A stretch of DNA of 50,093 bases, taken from the NCBI GenBank assembly GCA_016124275.1, contig WGOA01000085.1:1-50093 (forward strand). The letters run 5' to 3'. Within the stretch, counting starts at the first letter, position 1; each line of letters starts with the position of its first letter. Under the pieces are notes generated by a model. That model had not been told where the DNA came from, did not search any database, and was given only the letters and a program-made list of their open reading frames with translations. Below, in pieces: positions 6,292-15,766 of the stretch. Source of the stretch: Bacteroidota bacterium. GTDB taxonomy: Bacteria > Bacteroidota > Bacteroidia > Chitinophagales > BACL12. The position numbers were made by a program, and so were the translations under genes.

Positions 6292-9200
6292 ATGCCCTTT
6301 TCCTTCTTATCAGCGCGCACCATCGCCGCAATTTGTAAAGCCAGCCCAGTTCTCTTGCTGGTGATGCTGCTTGCCTCTCCCTCGGTTCAGCTGGAGCTGG
6401 CGGCGCAAAACCGCAGCGCAGCGGCTGGTTCAAAGGCTAAAGCCAACACCAAGCCCGCAACGCCGAATGAACTGGATGGCTTAGGCCTGGACCAGCGCTG
6501 GCTGCAGGGATTGGGCATCCGGTCTGTCGGTCCGGCTGGCATGAGCGGACGGGTCACAGCCATTGCAGTGGTGCGCGAAGACCCTTCCATCCTCTATGTA
6601 GGCACGGCATCTGGCGGCCTTTGGAAGTCCACGAGCGGCGGCATAGCGTGGCAACCCATTTTCGACCAACAGCCCACACAGGCTATCGGAGCAGTGGCCA
6701 TCGATCCACAAAATCCCAATGTGATTTGGGCGGGAACGGGCGAAGGCAATCCCCGCAACTCGCAAAACAGCGGGGCTGGAATTTTTCGCTCGCTGGATGC
6801 CGGCAAAACCTGGAAGCGCATGGGCTTAGAAGAAACCCGGACCATACACCGCATTGTGGTGCACCCCAAAGACCCGAACACCATTTATGTTGGCGCGCAT
6901 GGATCAGCTTGGGGACCAAACGCCGACCGGGGCGTGTTTCGCTCCGTTGACGGCGGCGTCACCTGGCAGAATATCCTCTTTGTCAACGACAGCACGGGCT
7001 GTGCCGACCTGGTCATGGACCCCACCAATCCCAATAAATTGATTGCGGCAATGTGGGAGTATGGCCGCAAACCCTGGTTTTTTACCAGCGGGGGAAAGGG
7101 CTCCGGATTGTACCTCAGCTATGATGGGGGAAATACCTGGTCCAACGTGGCAACTGACAAACAAAGTGGCTTGCCGGATTCCGAACTCGGTCGCATCGGC
7201 GTGGCGATCGCGCCTTCTGAACCTAACATCGTCTATGCTATAGTGGAGGCAAAAGAAAATGGCTTTTACCGCTCTACAGACGGTGGCCACCACTGGACCA
7301 AGCAGGCCAGTGAAGATTTTAGCAACCGCCCGTTCTACTACCACGAAATTTATGTTGACCCCAAAAATGAAAACCGGGTTTACAGCATCTACTCCATGGT
7401 TTCGCGCTCCGAAGACGGCGGTAAGAACTGGCAGGTCATCGTGCCCTATTCCGGCGTTCATCCGGACCACCACGCCTTCTACATCCACCCGGACAATCCG
7501 GATTTTATGGTGGACGGAAATGACGGAGGCATGGCCATCAGCCATGACCGCGGGCGCTCCTGGCGCTTTGTCGAGAACCTGCCACTGGGCCAATTTTACC
7601 ATGTATCGGTTGACAACGACACGCCTTACCGCATTTACGGCGGTTTGCAGGACAACGGTTCCTGGGCTGGCCCCTCCTACCTGTGGCAAGACGACGGCTT
7701 GCGGAACAGCAACTGGCAGGAGGTGCTTTTTGGCGATGGTTTTGATGTGCAGCCCCATCCCGGCAACAACCGCTACGGCTACGCCATGTGGCAAGGTGGC
7801 AACCTGAACCAGTACGATCGGCTGACCGGACAAACCCGCTACATCCGACCGATGCATCCGGAAGGCAAGCCCTTGCGGTTCAACTGGAATGCTGCGCTGG
7901 CCACAGATCCGTTCGACCCGAATGGCCTTTACTACGGTTCGCAATATGTGCACTACAGCGCCGACGAAGGGCGGAGTTGGACCATCCTCAGCCCGGACCT
8001 GACCAGCAACGATACCGCCCGGCAAAAGCAAGCCCTAAGCGGCGGATTGACCATTGACGCCACGACGGCTGAAAATTTTACAACGCTGCTGTGCATTGCG
8101 CCCAGCCCGGTGGAAAAGGGCTTGATCTGGACGGGCAGCGACGACGGCAAACTGCACCTGACACGCGATGGTGGCAAGACCTGGACCGAAATGAGCGAAC
8201 GCCTCCCGGGTGCACCGGCGGGTTCCTGGATTCCGCAGATTGTTGCTTCAACACACGCTGCCGGCCAGGCTTTTGTGGTGCTGAACAACTACCGCAGAAA
8301 CGATTGGAAAGCTTATGCTTACCGTACGGATGACTATGGAAAGACCTGGAAGCGGCTGGCGGGAGCGAGCACAGGAGCTGCGGATGCAGGAAGGCGCCCA
8401 AGTGCTGAGGAAGGAGCAGCCGGTACCAACACCATGGGGCATGTCCTGAGCATGGCGCAGGATGTGCGCGAGCCAGACCTGCTGTTTCTGGGCGCAGATA
8501 ATGGCCTTTGGTTCAGCCTGGACGGTGGCGAACAATGGCAGACCTGGTCGCGGGATTTCCCGGCGGTGCCCGTTCAGGATCTCGTGGTTCAGGAGCGGGA
8601 GGGCGACCTGGTCATTGGCACTTTTGGTCGCGCCATTTGGGTGCTGGATGATCTGGAGCCCCTTCGCGCGCTGGTTCGAAATCGCGCATTGACCCAAAAG
8701 CCCTTCGCCCTGTTTCCCGTTCCTGATGCCTACCTGGCCACGTTCATTCAGGCCCCTGGGGTTCGCTTTGACGGAGACGCGGGATTCCGGGGCCAAAACA
8801 GACCGGGAGGTGCGCGGCTTAGTATGTGGCTGCATCCTTCAGGGTTTGAAAAGCCGAAAACGGACGAAAAGAAAACGGACGAAAAGAAGGCGGACGAAAA
8901 GAAAACGGAAAGCAAGGGAACGGAAGACGAGATAAAGTCAGAAACCCCCAAACCAGATCCAGAGAAGATATGGTTTGTTTTGTTTGCCGAAAGCGGAGAT
9001 ACCCTGCGCAAGTTTTCAGTCAAGGCCGATACTGGTTTTGTGCGCCGAACCTGGGATCTAAGGGAGCGGGGGCCGCGTTACCCATCGCACGACAAACCGG
9101 ACAAAAAAGCCGATGAAGCATCAGGCCGCGCTGTGCTGCCGGGGCGCTATAAGCTTCAGGCCACCTGGCTCACGCACACGGATTCCACTTTTGTAACCGT

Positions 9201-9705
9201 GCTGCCCGATCCCCGCCGGGCGTTTGATGCAGTCGCCATGCGGCAAACCGGCCTGGTTCGCGATCGTTTTGACCGCAACGTGGCTGCCGCATACCAGGCC
9301 AATCTGGAGATGGTCCTGGCGCTGGAAACTATGGACCGCATGAAAAGCAACTTGGAGACTTTACCGGACAGCCTGCTCAAGTCCCTGGGCAAAACGGAAA
9401 AAATACTGCGCGACAGCATCCTGGCGCTGCAGGCGCTGATCCTGACGCCCAAAGATTTCAAGGGCATTGATGGGGAAGATCGGCTCAGGGATTTGCAGTA
9501 CCTCAATTACTACTTGCTTAACTCGGGCGAAGGGCCAGCCGCCAACGCGCAGCTGGCGCTCGATGATCTTGAACGTAGAACCCGCCGCATCCTGGACCGG
9601 GTAAACCGCTTCTTCCGCGACGATTGGGAAGCGTATCGCCAGCGCATTGACGCACTGCCCTGGCAGGCGGTTAAATCGGTGGAGGGCATTGAGATCAAGG
9701 AATAA
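6292..9705 (+). CDS. Secreted VPS10/sortilin-like BNR propeller protein
   Basis: 1137 residues with an N-terminal signal peptide (hydrophobic core VLLLVMLLASPS, residues ~20-31, then LAAQ). Many Asp-box motifs run along residues ~90-800 (STSGGIAWQP, SLDAGKTWKR, SVDGGVTWQN, SYDGGNTWSN, STDGGHHWTK, SEDGGKNWQV, TRDGGKTWTE, SLDGGEQWQT), typical of the large two-propeller family often annotated as sortilin- or glycosyl-hydrolase-like in Bacteroidota. A lysine/glutamate-rich spacer (~855-895) with KTDEK repeats follows, then a helical C-terminal part (~990-1137). No T9SS sorting domain is seen at the end. Enzyme activity is not established for this family; the glycosyl hydrolase label rests on fold only. 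It stands alone, 29 bp before ung. Confidence 0.85.
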   Translation: MPFSFLSARTIAAICKASPVLLLVMLLASPSVQLELAAQNRSAAAGSKAKANTKPATPNELDGLGLDQRWLQGLGIRSVGPAGMSGRVTAIAVVREDPSILYVGTASGGLWKSTSGGIAWQPIFDQQPTQAIGAVAIDPQNPNVIWAGTGEGNPRNSQNSGAGIFRSLDAGKTWKRMGLEETRTIHRIVVHPKDPNTIYVGAHGSAWGPNADRGVFRSVDGGVTWQNILFVNDSTGCADLVMDPTNPNKLIAAMWEYGRKPWFFTSGGKGSGLYLSYDGGNTWSNVATDKQSGLPDSELGRIGVAIAPSEPNIVYAIVEAKENGFYRSTDGGHHWTKQASEDFSNRPFYYHEIYVDPKNENRVYSIYSMVSRSEDGGKNWQVIVPYSGVHPDHHAFYIHPDNPDFMVDGNDGGMAISHDRGRSWRFVENLPLGQFYHVSVDNDTPYRIYGGLQDNGSWAGPSYLWQDDGLRNSNWQEVLFGDGFDVQPHPGNNRYGYAMWQGGNLNQYDRLTGQTRYIRPMHPEGKPLRFNWNAALATDPFDPNGLYYGSQYVHYSADEGRSWTILSPDLTSNDTARQKQALSGGLTIDATTAENFTTLLCIAPSPVEKGLIWTGSDDGKLHLTRDGGKTWTEMSERLPGAPAGSWIPQIVASTHAAGQAFVVLNNYRRNDWKAYAYRTDDYGKTWKRLAGASTGAADAGRRPSAEEGAAGTNTMGHVLSMAQDVREPDLLFLGADNGLWFSLDGGEQWQTWSRDFPAVPVQDLVVQEREGDLVIGTFGRAIWVLDDLEPLRALVRNRALTQKPFALFPVPDAYLATFIQAPGVRFDGDAGFRGQNRPGGARLSMWLHPSGFEKPKTDEKKTDEKKADEKKTESKGTEDEIKSETPKPDPEKIWFVLFAESGDTLRKFSVKADTGFVRRTWDLRERGPRYPSHDKPDKKADEASGRAVLPGRYKLQATWLTHTDSTFVTVLPDPRRAFDAVAMRQTGLVRDRFDRNVAAAYQANLEMVLALETMDRMKSNLETLPDSLLKSLGKTEKILRDSILALQALILTPKDFKGIDGEDRLRDLQYLNYYLLNSGEGPAANAQLALDDLERRTRRILDRVNRFFRDDWEAYRQRIDALPWQAVKSVEGIEIKE
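8857..8901 (+). repeat. Three 15-bp coding repeats (KTDEK)
   Basis: Three tandem 15-bp units encode KTDEK, KTDEK and KADEK inside the charged spacer of the VPS10-like protein. Nearly identical DNA units suggest recent slippage expansion. Confidence 0.8.
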
Positions 9706-9734
9706 CTTTTGTTATTGTAAGCATACTTTTTTAA

Positions 9735-10475
9735 ATGGTTGACAAAAGTGGAACTTCGCCGCGTAATGACCTGCACATTGATCCCCGCCTGGAAAGCGGG
9801 TGGAAAGCAGCGCTGGCCGAGGAATTCAGCAAACCTTATTTTATCCAGATAAAAGCCTATCTTCTGGAAGAGAAGCGCAATGGACAAGCGGTTTACCCGC
9901 CGGCGGCTGCAATCTTTAAAGCGTTTGATGCCGCACCCTTTGATAGCGTGCGGGTGGTGATCCTGGGCCAAGATCCCTACCACGGTCCGGGTCAGGCGCA
10001 CGGGCTGAGTTTCTCGGTGCCGGAAGGCGTGGGGCATCCCCCATCGCTGCGCAACATTTTCAAAGAAGTTCGCGATGACACCGGCGCTCCCATTCCGGTA
10101 TCCGGCAACCTGGAAGGCTGGGCGCGGCAGGGGGTTTTGTTGTTGAATGCCGTGTTGACCGTTCGGGCGAACCAAGCGGCCTCGCATACCAAGATCGGCT
10201 GGATGAACTTTACAGATGCCGCCATTCAGCAACTGAGCGAAGGGCGCTATGGCATTGTATTTCTGCTTTGGGGAAAGTTTGCGCAACAAAAGCGCGCTCT
10301 CATTGACGAAACCAAACACCTGGTACTGCAATCCGTGCACCCCTCTCCCCTTTCTGCCAGCAGCGGTTTCTTTGGCTGCCGGCATTTTTCTAAAGCCAAC
10401 GAATATCTGGTTGAGCGTGGACAGCAACCTATCGACTGGAACCTCAGCGGGCTGGAGCCGGTGTTGCGGGGGTAA
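9735..10475 (+). CDS. ung: Uracil-DNA glycosylase, family 1
   Basis: Removes uracil from DNA as the first step of base excision repair. 246 residues, slightly longer than typical (about 220-230) through an N-terminal extension of about 20 residues. Family 1 motifs are present: the water-activating loop [18 protein letters not shown] with catalytic Asp80, the NAVLTV strand (residues ~138-143), and the DNA-intercalating loop HPSPLSA with His202. The ATG at 9735 is the first in frame after the VPS10 stop. It converges with the large membrane protein gene at 10533. No oddities. Confidence 0.97.
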   Translation: MVDKSGTSPRNDLHIDPRLESGWKAALAEEFSKPYFIQIKAYLLEEKRNGQAVYPPAAAIFKAFDAAPFDSVRVVILGQDPYHGPGQAHGLSFSVPEGVGHPPSLRNIFKEVRDDTGAPIPVSGNLEGWARQGVLLLNAVLTVRANQAASHTKIGWMNFTDAAIQQLSEGRYGIVFLLWGKFAQQKRALIDETKHLVLQSVHPSPLSASSGFFGCRHFSKANEYLVERGQQPIDWNLSGLEPVLRG

Positions 10476-10532
10476 AGGTAGCGAAGAAAAATGAACATTT
10501 GTTCAACCAGCATGTAAGACCGGCCCTGCTCC

Positions 10533-13400
10533 TCACTCCAATTTGCGCGCAATAACCCTGGTACCGCGCGCTCCAAGCAATAACTTTTCCTCTGCTCCGG
10601 AAAGCGGTGCAACGGTAAAGGGCCCTTCGCCCACCATGGGGAAACCCGGCAGCGGCTCACCGGTGGCGTTAAAGGCATTCCATTCCTTGCTGACCGGAGA
10701 CCATACCGCAGCAAGGCGCGGATCAGCAACCGCAGCCCAAACATGCGGGCCTTCATCGGGCAGGGTGGCGGTCCAGAGTTGCTGGCCGCGAAGGTCGCGG
10801 GCTACGAGGGTGTTGCCGGTTACGATCAGCAACTCAGCAGGGCCTGTGCCGTTGAGGTCGCGGAGCGCGAAGAGACTATTTCCCCGGACATTGGGCAAGG
10901 GAAGGCGCTCCAGCAAGCCACCGAAACTGATGCGGACCAGGTTGCCCAGCGTATCACAACCAACGAGCAGCGGCTCCGGTCCGCCGCGATCCACAACCAA
11001 CGGGCCGAGCAGCGGAGCATCAAGCGTCACGGCGGGAAAGCGGTCATCGCCTTTGCGGTCTTTGAAACTGACCTTGCCGGACTGGCTGACCAGAACCAGA
11101 AAGTCACGGTCGGCCTGCACGGCGTGGAGGATGGGTTGCGCCAGCGGGCCGGCTTTTTTCATGGGGCTCCAACCGGGCAGCGGCTTGCCGGTGGGGTAAT
11201 ACCCGTAAATGTTCTCCTGGGTGCTGCCAACGAAAATGCGGTAGTCGCGTTTGTTTTCATAGTCAAACACAGAAACGCCTACGCCCGCGCCAACCGTCAG
11301 GTTGATCGGGAAATCTGCTACGTTCTGCCCGTTGCGGTCGATCAGGTGCAATTTATTGGATGTGGCAAACAAATATTGTAGTTTACCATTCTTGTAGTAA
11401 TCAATTTGTTGCACGTCGCCGAGAATAGGTTGGTTGAGCGCCCGGCGCCACTGAATTTTACCCCCGCGGTCAACCAAATATAAGTTATGGTTGTGGTCCT
11501 CGAGCAGCCATTCGTTCTTACCATCGCGGTGATCAATCACCACGCGGGGTGCGCTGGCCAGCGTGGTGTCCAATTGCAGGGCCCAAAGCTGTTGCTCGCC
11601 GCTGCTGGATCGCGCGCCGTAATCGACAAAGCCGCTGGTCAGGAACAAGTCGCGGTAGCGGTCAAATTGCAGGGCGAAGGGCTGAAACGCCTGCAACAAC
11701 TCCATGCCCTGCCGGAGCGAGTCGCGCGACCGATCTGACGCCAGATTCTGCGCCAGCGGAATTAACCCAGGCATGCTGAAGTACAAGTAGGCATTGGCCG
11801 AAGGCAGCAAACGCTGGCGAAAAGCCAGGTAGCGCTGGTCCTGGTGAAGCGTTTGGCTTTGAGCATATTGATCCGCGGCATGCTCTAAAGTGGCGCGCTC
11901 CGGTGCCATGAGCAGGTAGCGGTCAACGATCGCAAACCAACTTTGGTCAAACGCGCTGAGCGAGCGGCCAAACCGCTGGCTGATGACCGGATCCACACCG
12001 TTGAGCCGCCGAACCGGAAGGTTCCCGATCTTGCCGTCTTCGATGCTGATGTTGGCCAGGTGGGTTTCGGCTGCCGCAACGTCGCGCAGGCGCAGCGCAA
12101 ACAGCGCAGAGCGATCCGGTGAGTCGCTTAAGGTTTCGATCAGGGCATAGGCCCATTCGCCGCCCTGAAACTCGAGCCAGGGATCGCCCAGCCCTTCCGT
12201 CGCTTTCAAAAAATCAGGCCGGAACAACGACGATGCCTCGCCGCCCATGCGCCAAAGCAATCCGGTGTTCAGGGGAAGCACCTTTTCGACCTGAATGACC
12301 GCCGTGTCTTGCTTGCTGAACCGCGCCAATTGATCGGCCTCGCCGGGAGCTGCATAGCCGCCCAGAATCAGCGCGCTGCCCTTGACTTGCAGATCAAGCG
12401 CAAGCCAACCGCAAAAATCGCCGAAACCCTGCAGCGCCGCCGCGTATTCCGGCTGCACAAACATGCCCAGAAACGCCGCCAACTCCGGCAGGTTCAGGTA
12501 CAGCGTCGGTTCTGCGCCCTTGCCCGCCAGCGTGCGCAGGCGCTCCAGGCCCGGCTGCGGCTGGCTGTTGCTTTTACCTTGCGCATAGCGAATGGCGTCT
12601 TCCAGCAGCACGCGGCTGAAACTGCCCACGCGCAGGCCGCGGTGGCGAAACTCGTACCAGGTTTTGCCGCCAACGTCGCTCTTGTAAAGCGAAATGCCCT
12701 CGTATTTCTCAAACGGCTGCAGCGACCGCGGCACTTTTTCTTTGTCGCGCATGACCAAAATCAGGTCAAACGTGCCCGCGCCCGTGATGTATCCGCCTAC
12801 GAGCAAGGCCTTGGCTTCGGGCCGGGGCATGCCGTTGGGCGCCAATTTTCCGGTCGAAGGGCCGCCGTTGGGTTGAGCAGCGGTTTCTTTGTCAGGCGAA
12901 GGGCTGCCATTGGGTTGGGCAGCGGTTTGTTCTGCTGCACCGTTTCCGCCTTCCCCGGCGGCTCCGGCAACTCCAGCGGCTCCGGCAGCGAAAGCGAGCG
13001 GTTGCAGCCCCCAAGGTTGCAGAGCGCCGCGGAGGCTTCGAACTACGCCTGTCTGGTCTAAGGCCAAACGGATGGGGCTAGGTTCCGCGGCATCCACAGG
13101 CTCGTCGGCGTTTTGGCTGGCGGTTTGGGTGGCGGCTGTGCTTGCGGCTGTGCTTGCGGCTGTGCTTTGGGCTTTGTTGCCGTTTTTCTGCTGCGCCTTG
13201 CCTGTTGCGTCGTCCACCTGGCTGCTCAGCGTCAAAACCTGCTGCCAGTCCGGCATGGCCAGCATGAACAAGGCCTCGGGTGGCAACGCACCCTCGGGCG
13301 ACAGCGGCTGCACCTGATTTTGCAAGTAGCGATACCCGCCAAACACACCGACCCCAACCAGGACCAGGACCGCGGCAATAATCCAGTACGTTTTCTTCAT
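10533..13400 (-). CDS. Membrane-anchored DUF3352-like protein with C-terminal beta-propeller
   Basis: 955 residues. An N-terminal transmembrane segment (WIIAAVLVLVGVGVFGGYRY) is followed by ALPPEALFMLAMPDW, the opening strand style of the DUF3352 family. Two low-complexity inserts interrupt this part: STAASTAASTAATQTAS (residues ~79-95) and a Gly/Ala stretch with repeated ETAAQPNG-type units (~140-190). A long alpha/beta region follows. From ~residue 630 a PQQ-like propeller is suggested by repeats such as NLYLVDRGGKIQW, LHLIDRNGQNVADFP and TLVARDLRGQQLW. The bulk should sit in the periplasm. Function unknown; the propeller resembles BamB-like scaffolds in repeat style only. It is transcribed divergently from the DUF423 gene. 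Confidence 0.75.
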   Translation of the reverse strand: MKKTYWIIAAVLVLVGVGVFGGYRYLQNQVQPLSPEGALPPEALFMLAMPDWQQVLTLSSQVDDATGKAQQKNGNKAQSTAASTAASTAATQTASQNADEPVDAAEPSPIRLALDQTGVVRSLRGALQPWGLQPLAFAAGAAGVAGAAGEGGNGAAEQTAAQPNGSPSPDKETAAQPNGGPSTGKLAPNGMPRPEAKALLVGGYITGAGTFDLILVMRDKEKVPRSLQPFEKYEGISLYKSDVGGKTWYEFRHRGLRVGSFSRVLLEDAIRYAQGKSNSQPQPGLERLRTLAGKGAEPTLYLNLPELAAFLGMFVQPEYAAALQGFGDFCGWLALDLQVKGSALILGGYAAPGEADQLARFSKQDTAVIQVEKVLPLNTGLLWRMGGEASSLFRPDFLKATEGLGDPWLEFQGGEWAYALIETLSDSPDRSALFALRLRDVAAAETHLANISIEDGKIGNLPVRRLNGVDPVISQRFGRSLSAFDQSWFAIVDRYLLMAPERATLEHAADQYAQSQTLHQDQRYLAFRQRLLPSANAYLYFSMPGLIPLAQNLASDRSRDSLRQGMELLQAFQPFALQFDRYRDLFLTSGFVDYGARSSSGEQQLWALQLDTTLASAPRVVIDHRDGKNEWLLEDHNHNLYLVDRGGKIQWRRALNQPILGDVQQIDYYKNGKLQYLFATSNKLHLIDRNGQNVADFPINLTVGAGVGVSVFDYENKRDYRIFVGSTQENIYGYYPTGKPLPGWSPMKKAGPLAQPILHAVQADRDFLVLVSQSGKVSFKDRKGDDRFPAVTLDAPLLGPLVVDRGGPEPLLVGCDTLGNLVRISFGGLLERLPLPNVRGNSLFALRDLNGTGPAELLIVTGNTLVARDLRGQQLWTATLPDEGPHVWAAVADPRLAAVWSPVSKEWNAFNATGEPLPGFPMVGEGPFTVAPLSGAEEKLLLGARGTRVIARKLE

Positions 13401-13411
13401 GAACCCAGTAA

Positions 13412-13419
13412 TAGCTTTG
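13412..13419 (+). promoter_or_regulatory. -7 box (TAGCTTTG) for DUF423 gene
   Basis: Exact TAnnTTTG match on the plus strand, 55 nt before the ATG at 13475. It abuts the oppositely oriented box at 13420-13427. Confidence 0.5.
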
Positions 13420-13427
13420 CAAACTTA
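13420..13427 (-). promoter_or_regulatory. -7 box (TAAGTTTG) for the DUF3352-like gene
   Basis: Exact TAnnTTTG match on the minus strand, 19 nt before the ATG at 13400, giving a leader of only about a dozen nucleotides. It directly abuts the plus-strand box. Confidence 0.5.
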
Positions 13428-13474
13428 GGGGAATCCCCTTCGGGAATGGCCCTTTTGCAAAAACCTGCCCAACC

Positions 13475-13879
13475 ATGGATGTATCCAAAACTGTACAACA
13501 GCGCTGGCTGAGGCTGGCCGCCTTTTCCGGTGCCGCGGCCGTGCTCCTGGGCGCCTTCGGCGCCCACAGCCTGGAACGCACGGCCATCAGTGCATCCATG
13601 CTCTCGGCATACGAGACTGCCGTGATGTACCACTTCCTCCACACCCTGGCGCTTGGGCTGGCGGTCTTGTCCGCTCCCTTGTGCGACCCGCGCTGGTGGC
13701 GCCGGGGGGTCATCGCCTTTGTGGTGGGAATCGGGTTGTTTTCCGGCTCGCTTTACGCGATGGCGTTGGCTGATGCTGCCGGGGGGGACTTGAGCTTCTT
13801 AGGACCGATCACTCCTGTTGGCGGCGTGGCGCTCGCGCTGGGTTGGGTGTTTTGGGGGGTGGGGAGCAAATTAAAATAA
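13475..13879 (+). CDS. DUF423 (YgdD family) small membrane protein
   Basis: 134 residues with four predicted membrane helices. The family motif is visible near the N-terminus: GAAAVLLGAFGAHSLE (residues ~19-34), followed by YETAVMYHFLHTLALGL (~46-62) and a C-terminal PITPVGGVALALGWVFWG. Length and order match the DUF423 family, an inner-membrane group of unknown function. The preferred start ATG at 13475 has a TAnnTTTG box upstream. Confidence 0.9.
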   Translation: MDVSKTVQQRWLRLAAFSGAAAVLLGAFGAHSLERTAISASMLSAYETAVMYHFLHTLALGLAVLSAPLCDPRWWRRGVIAFVVGIGLFSGSLYAMALADAAGGDLSFLGPITPVGGVALALGWVFWGVGSKLK

Positions 13880-13930
13880 ATGATTTCCTACTTCCCTTAT
13901 ACTCCGGTAATCTACACTTCATCTTTATCA

Positions 13931-14830
13931 TCAACGTTTCAACCAATCCAGGTACTCTTGCCTGATAGCGTTTGGATCACAGTCAATACTGTCAACGCAC
14001 CTGAGCAAGGTGCTTTTCTGCGCCCAACCCCTTCTGAAATCAACACTTGCCATTGCAAAATATGCAATGTGCGATAAACGAGTTCCATCAAGACTATACT
14101 CGTGTACTTCAACAATGTTTAAAGTTGAAAACTTTAATAATTTAAGGACCTCTGGATATATGACACGGGTTGACATTTGTTGATTATTGGTTATCACTAA
14201 AATATTTTTATCGCGAGTTATAAGAAACGGTCCATGTTGCAGAAACATACCGGTCGGGTGAATGAGAAAGGATACTATAGTAAAGAATATATTCATCAAA
14301 TCTTTTCTTCCCTTATCACTTTCCAGATACTCATTTAATATTTTATCCTTTTCTCCCAGTTTTCGCTGTAAGCTTGAAACTTCGGAGGATAAATTATTAA
14401 CTTCCTCCTCCAATAAAATGCACTTCGCTTCCAATCTAATCGCTAACCAGCCATTCTGCCTCCAAGTTTCTTTTAGTAAATCGATAAGTTTTTTCAGCCT
14501 GTTTTTTACATACCTTATTTTGCCCTTTTCTACCCGCACTGTAATATAAGTTCCGCTCATTCCGGGGGCGCCACCATCCCAGAAATCCTGAAGAACACAC
14601 ATTTCATTTAAATACTCATAAATTGAAAGTGAGCTACCCACGTAAAAATTTGGATGAACTTCTTCAACTTCAAAAGCGACTTTGACTAAATCACCCCATT
14701 GCACATCAAACCCAAATTCATCTGCTTCGGTGATAAACTCGTTTAGTGTCTCATCGATTGGCTGGAACCCATGACTCCAATCCTCCACCTGATCATCTCC
14801 CTGACCGACCAAAACAGTTCGCTTTCCCAT
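13931..14830 (-). CDS. Orphan AT-rich coiled-coil protein, function unknown
   Basis: 299 residues. The gene and its flanks are clearly more AT-rich than their neighbours and use AT-rich codons, which suggests recent acquisition. The N-terminal ~100 residues are acidic and look globular (ETLNEFITEADEFGFDVQWG). A lysine/arginine-rich helix follows (VKNRLKKLIDLLKETWRQ, residues ~108-125), then a heptad-like coiled coil (LLEEEVNNLSSEVSSLQRKL, ~139-158). A hydrophobic stretch (NIFFTIVSFLIHPTGMFL, ~180-197) might touch the membrane, and a mixed C-terminal domain ends DPNAIRQEYLDWLKR. I recognise no family. It converges with DUF423 and lies just upstream of, but is transcribed separately from, the Mla-like pair's end. 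Confidence 0.6.
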   Translation of the reverse strand: MGKRTVLVGQGDDQVEDWSHGFQPIDETLNEFITEADEFGFDVQWGDLVKVAFEVEEVHPNFYVGSSLSIYEYLNEMCVLQDFWDGGAPGMSGTYITVRVEKGKIRYVKNRLKKLIDLLKETWRQNGWLAIRLEAKCILLEEEVNNLSSEVSSLQRKLGEKDKILNEYLESDKGRKDLMNIFFTIVSFLIHPTGMFLQHGPFLITRDKNILVITNNQQMSTRVIYPEVLKLLKFSTLNIVEVHEYSLDGTRLSHIAYFAMASVDFRRGWAQKSTLLRCVDSIDCDPNAIRQEYLDWLKR

Positions 14831-14934
14831 GGTATAAATACCTAATATTATATATAATTAATTATTATTTTTACTCTTTTAGTAGAGACACTTCCAAACC
14901 TTTCCTTAATTGAATGCCTCACTCCCTTCCCCTC

Positions 14935-15714
14935 CTAACCGCTTCCCCTCCCCCCCTGCCGGATCATGGCCTTTTTGGCATCCTGCAGGAACTCGGAGGC
15001 GAAGATGAACTTGTCCAGGGCCTCGTCCTGGCTGCCCATGATCTCGTCCTTGTTGCCTTCCCAGCGCTTCTCGCCTTTGAGCAGGAAGAGCACCGATTCG
15101 CCGATTTGCATCACCGAGTTCATGTCGTGGGTGTTGATCACCGTGGTAATGTTGTACTCGCGGGTCAGCTCCAGGATCAGTTCGTCAATGCGGCCGGCGG
15201 TGCCGGGGTCCAGGCCTGAGTTGGGTTCGTCGCAAAAGAGGTAGCGGGGATGTTGCACAATGGCGCGGGCAATTCCCACGCGCTTGGCCATGCCGCCGGA
15301 GATTTCAGAGGGGAACTTGACGTTGGCGTTCTCCAGACCAACCCGCTCCAAAACTTCAGCTACCCGCTTGGATTTTTCGGCCTTGGTCCAGCTGGTGAAC
15401 ATGTCCAGGGGCAAAAGCACATTTTGCTCCACCGTCATGGAGTTGAACAAGGCGGCACCCTGAAAGAGAAAGCCAATTTCGGTGCGCACGGCTTTGCGCT
15501 CAGAACGATTGAGGCTAAAAAAGTCGCGGTTGTCGTAGAGGACCTGACCGGAATTTGGTTGCAACAAACCCACCATGCATTTGATGAGCACCGTTTTGCC
15601 AGAGCCTGATGCCCCCATGATCAGCGAGGTCTTGCCCGATTCAAACTCGGCACTAATGCCGCGGAGCACCTCCTGGTTGCCAAATGATTTTCGGATGTCG
15701 CGGATTTGAATCAC
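14935..15714 (-). CDS. mlaF: ABC transporter ATPase, MlaF-like (lipid trafficking)
   Basis: 259 residues, GTG start at 15714 giving the expected ABC N-terminus MIQIRDIRKSFG. It has Walker A GASGSGKT (34-41), Q-loop FLFQGAALF (~82-90), a signature in the variant form SGGMAKR (139-145) typical of the MlaF/Ttg2A/Mkl group, Walker B YLFCDE (158-163), D-loop SGLDP and switch His196 in NTHD. Paired with the MlaE-type permease 52 bp upstream it should drive phospholipid movement between inner and outer membranes. The MCE-domain partner (MlaD) is not in the window, so direction and substrate are inferred from the family. Confidence 0.88.
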   Translation of the reverse strand: MIQIRDIRKSFGNQEVLRGISAEFESGKTSLIMGASGSGKTVLIKCMVGLLQPNSGQVLYDNRDFFSLNRSERKAVRTEIGFLFQGAALFNSMTVEQNVLLPLDMFTSWTKAEKSKRVAEVLERVGLENANVKFPSEISGGMAKRVGIARAIVQHPRYLFCDEPNSGLDPGTAGRIDELILELTREYNITTVINTHDMNSVMQIGESVLFLLKGEKRWEGNKDEIMGSQDEALDKFIFASEFLQDAKKAMIRQGGRGSG

Positions 15715-15766
15715 GGGTAGAAAGGTCTAAACGGATGGAAGCAATTGCTCGGGAAACCCTGCCCCT

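Noticed and set aside
6904-8031. 375-codon minus-strand frame inside the VPS10-like gene
   Set aside because: Antisense shadow of Asp-box repeats; the plus frame has signal peptide and family motifs.
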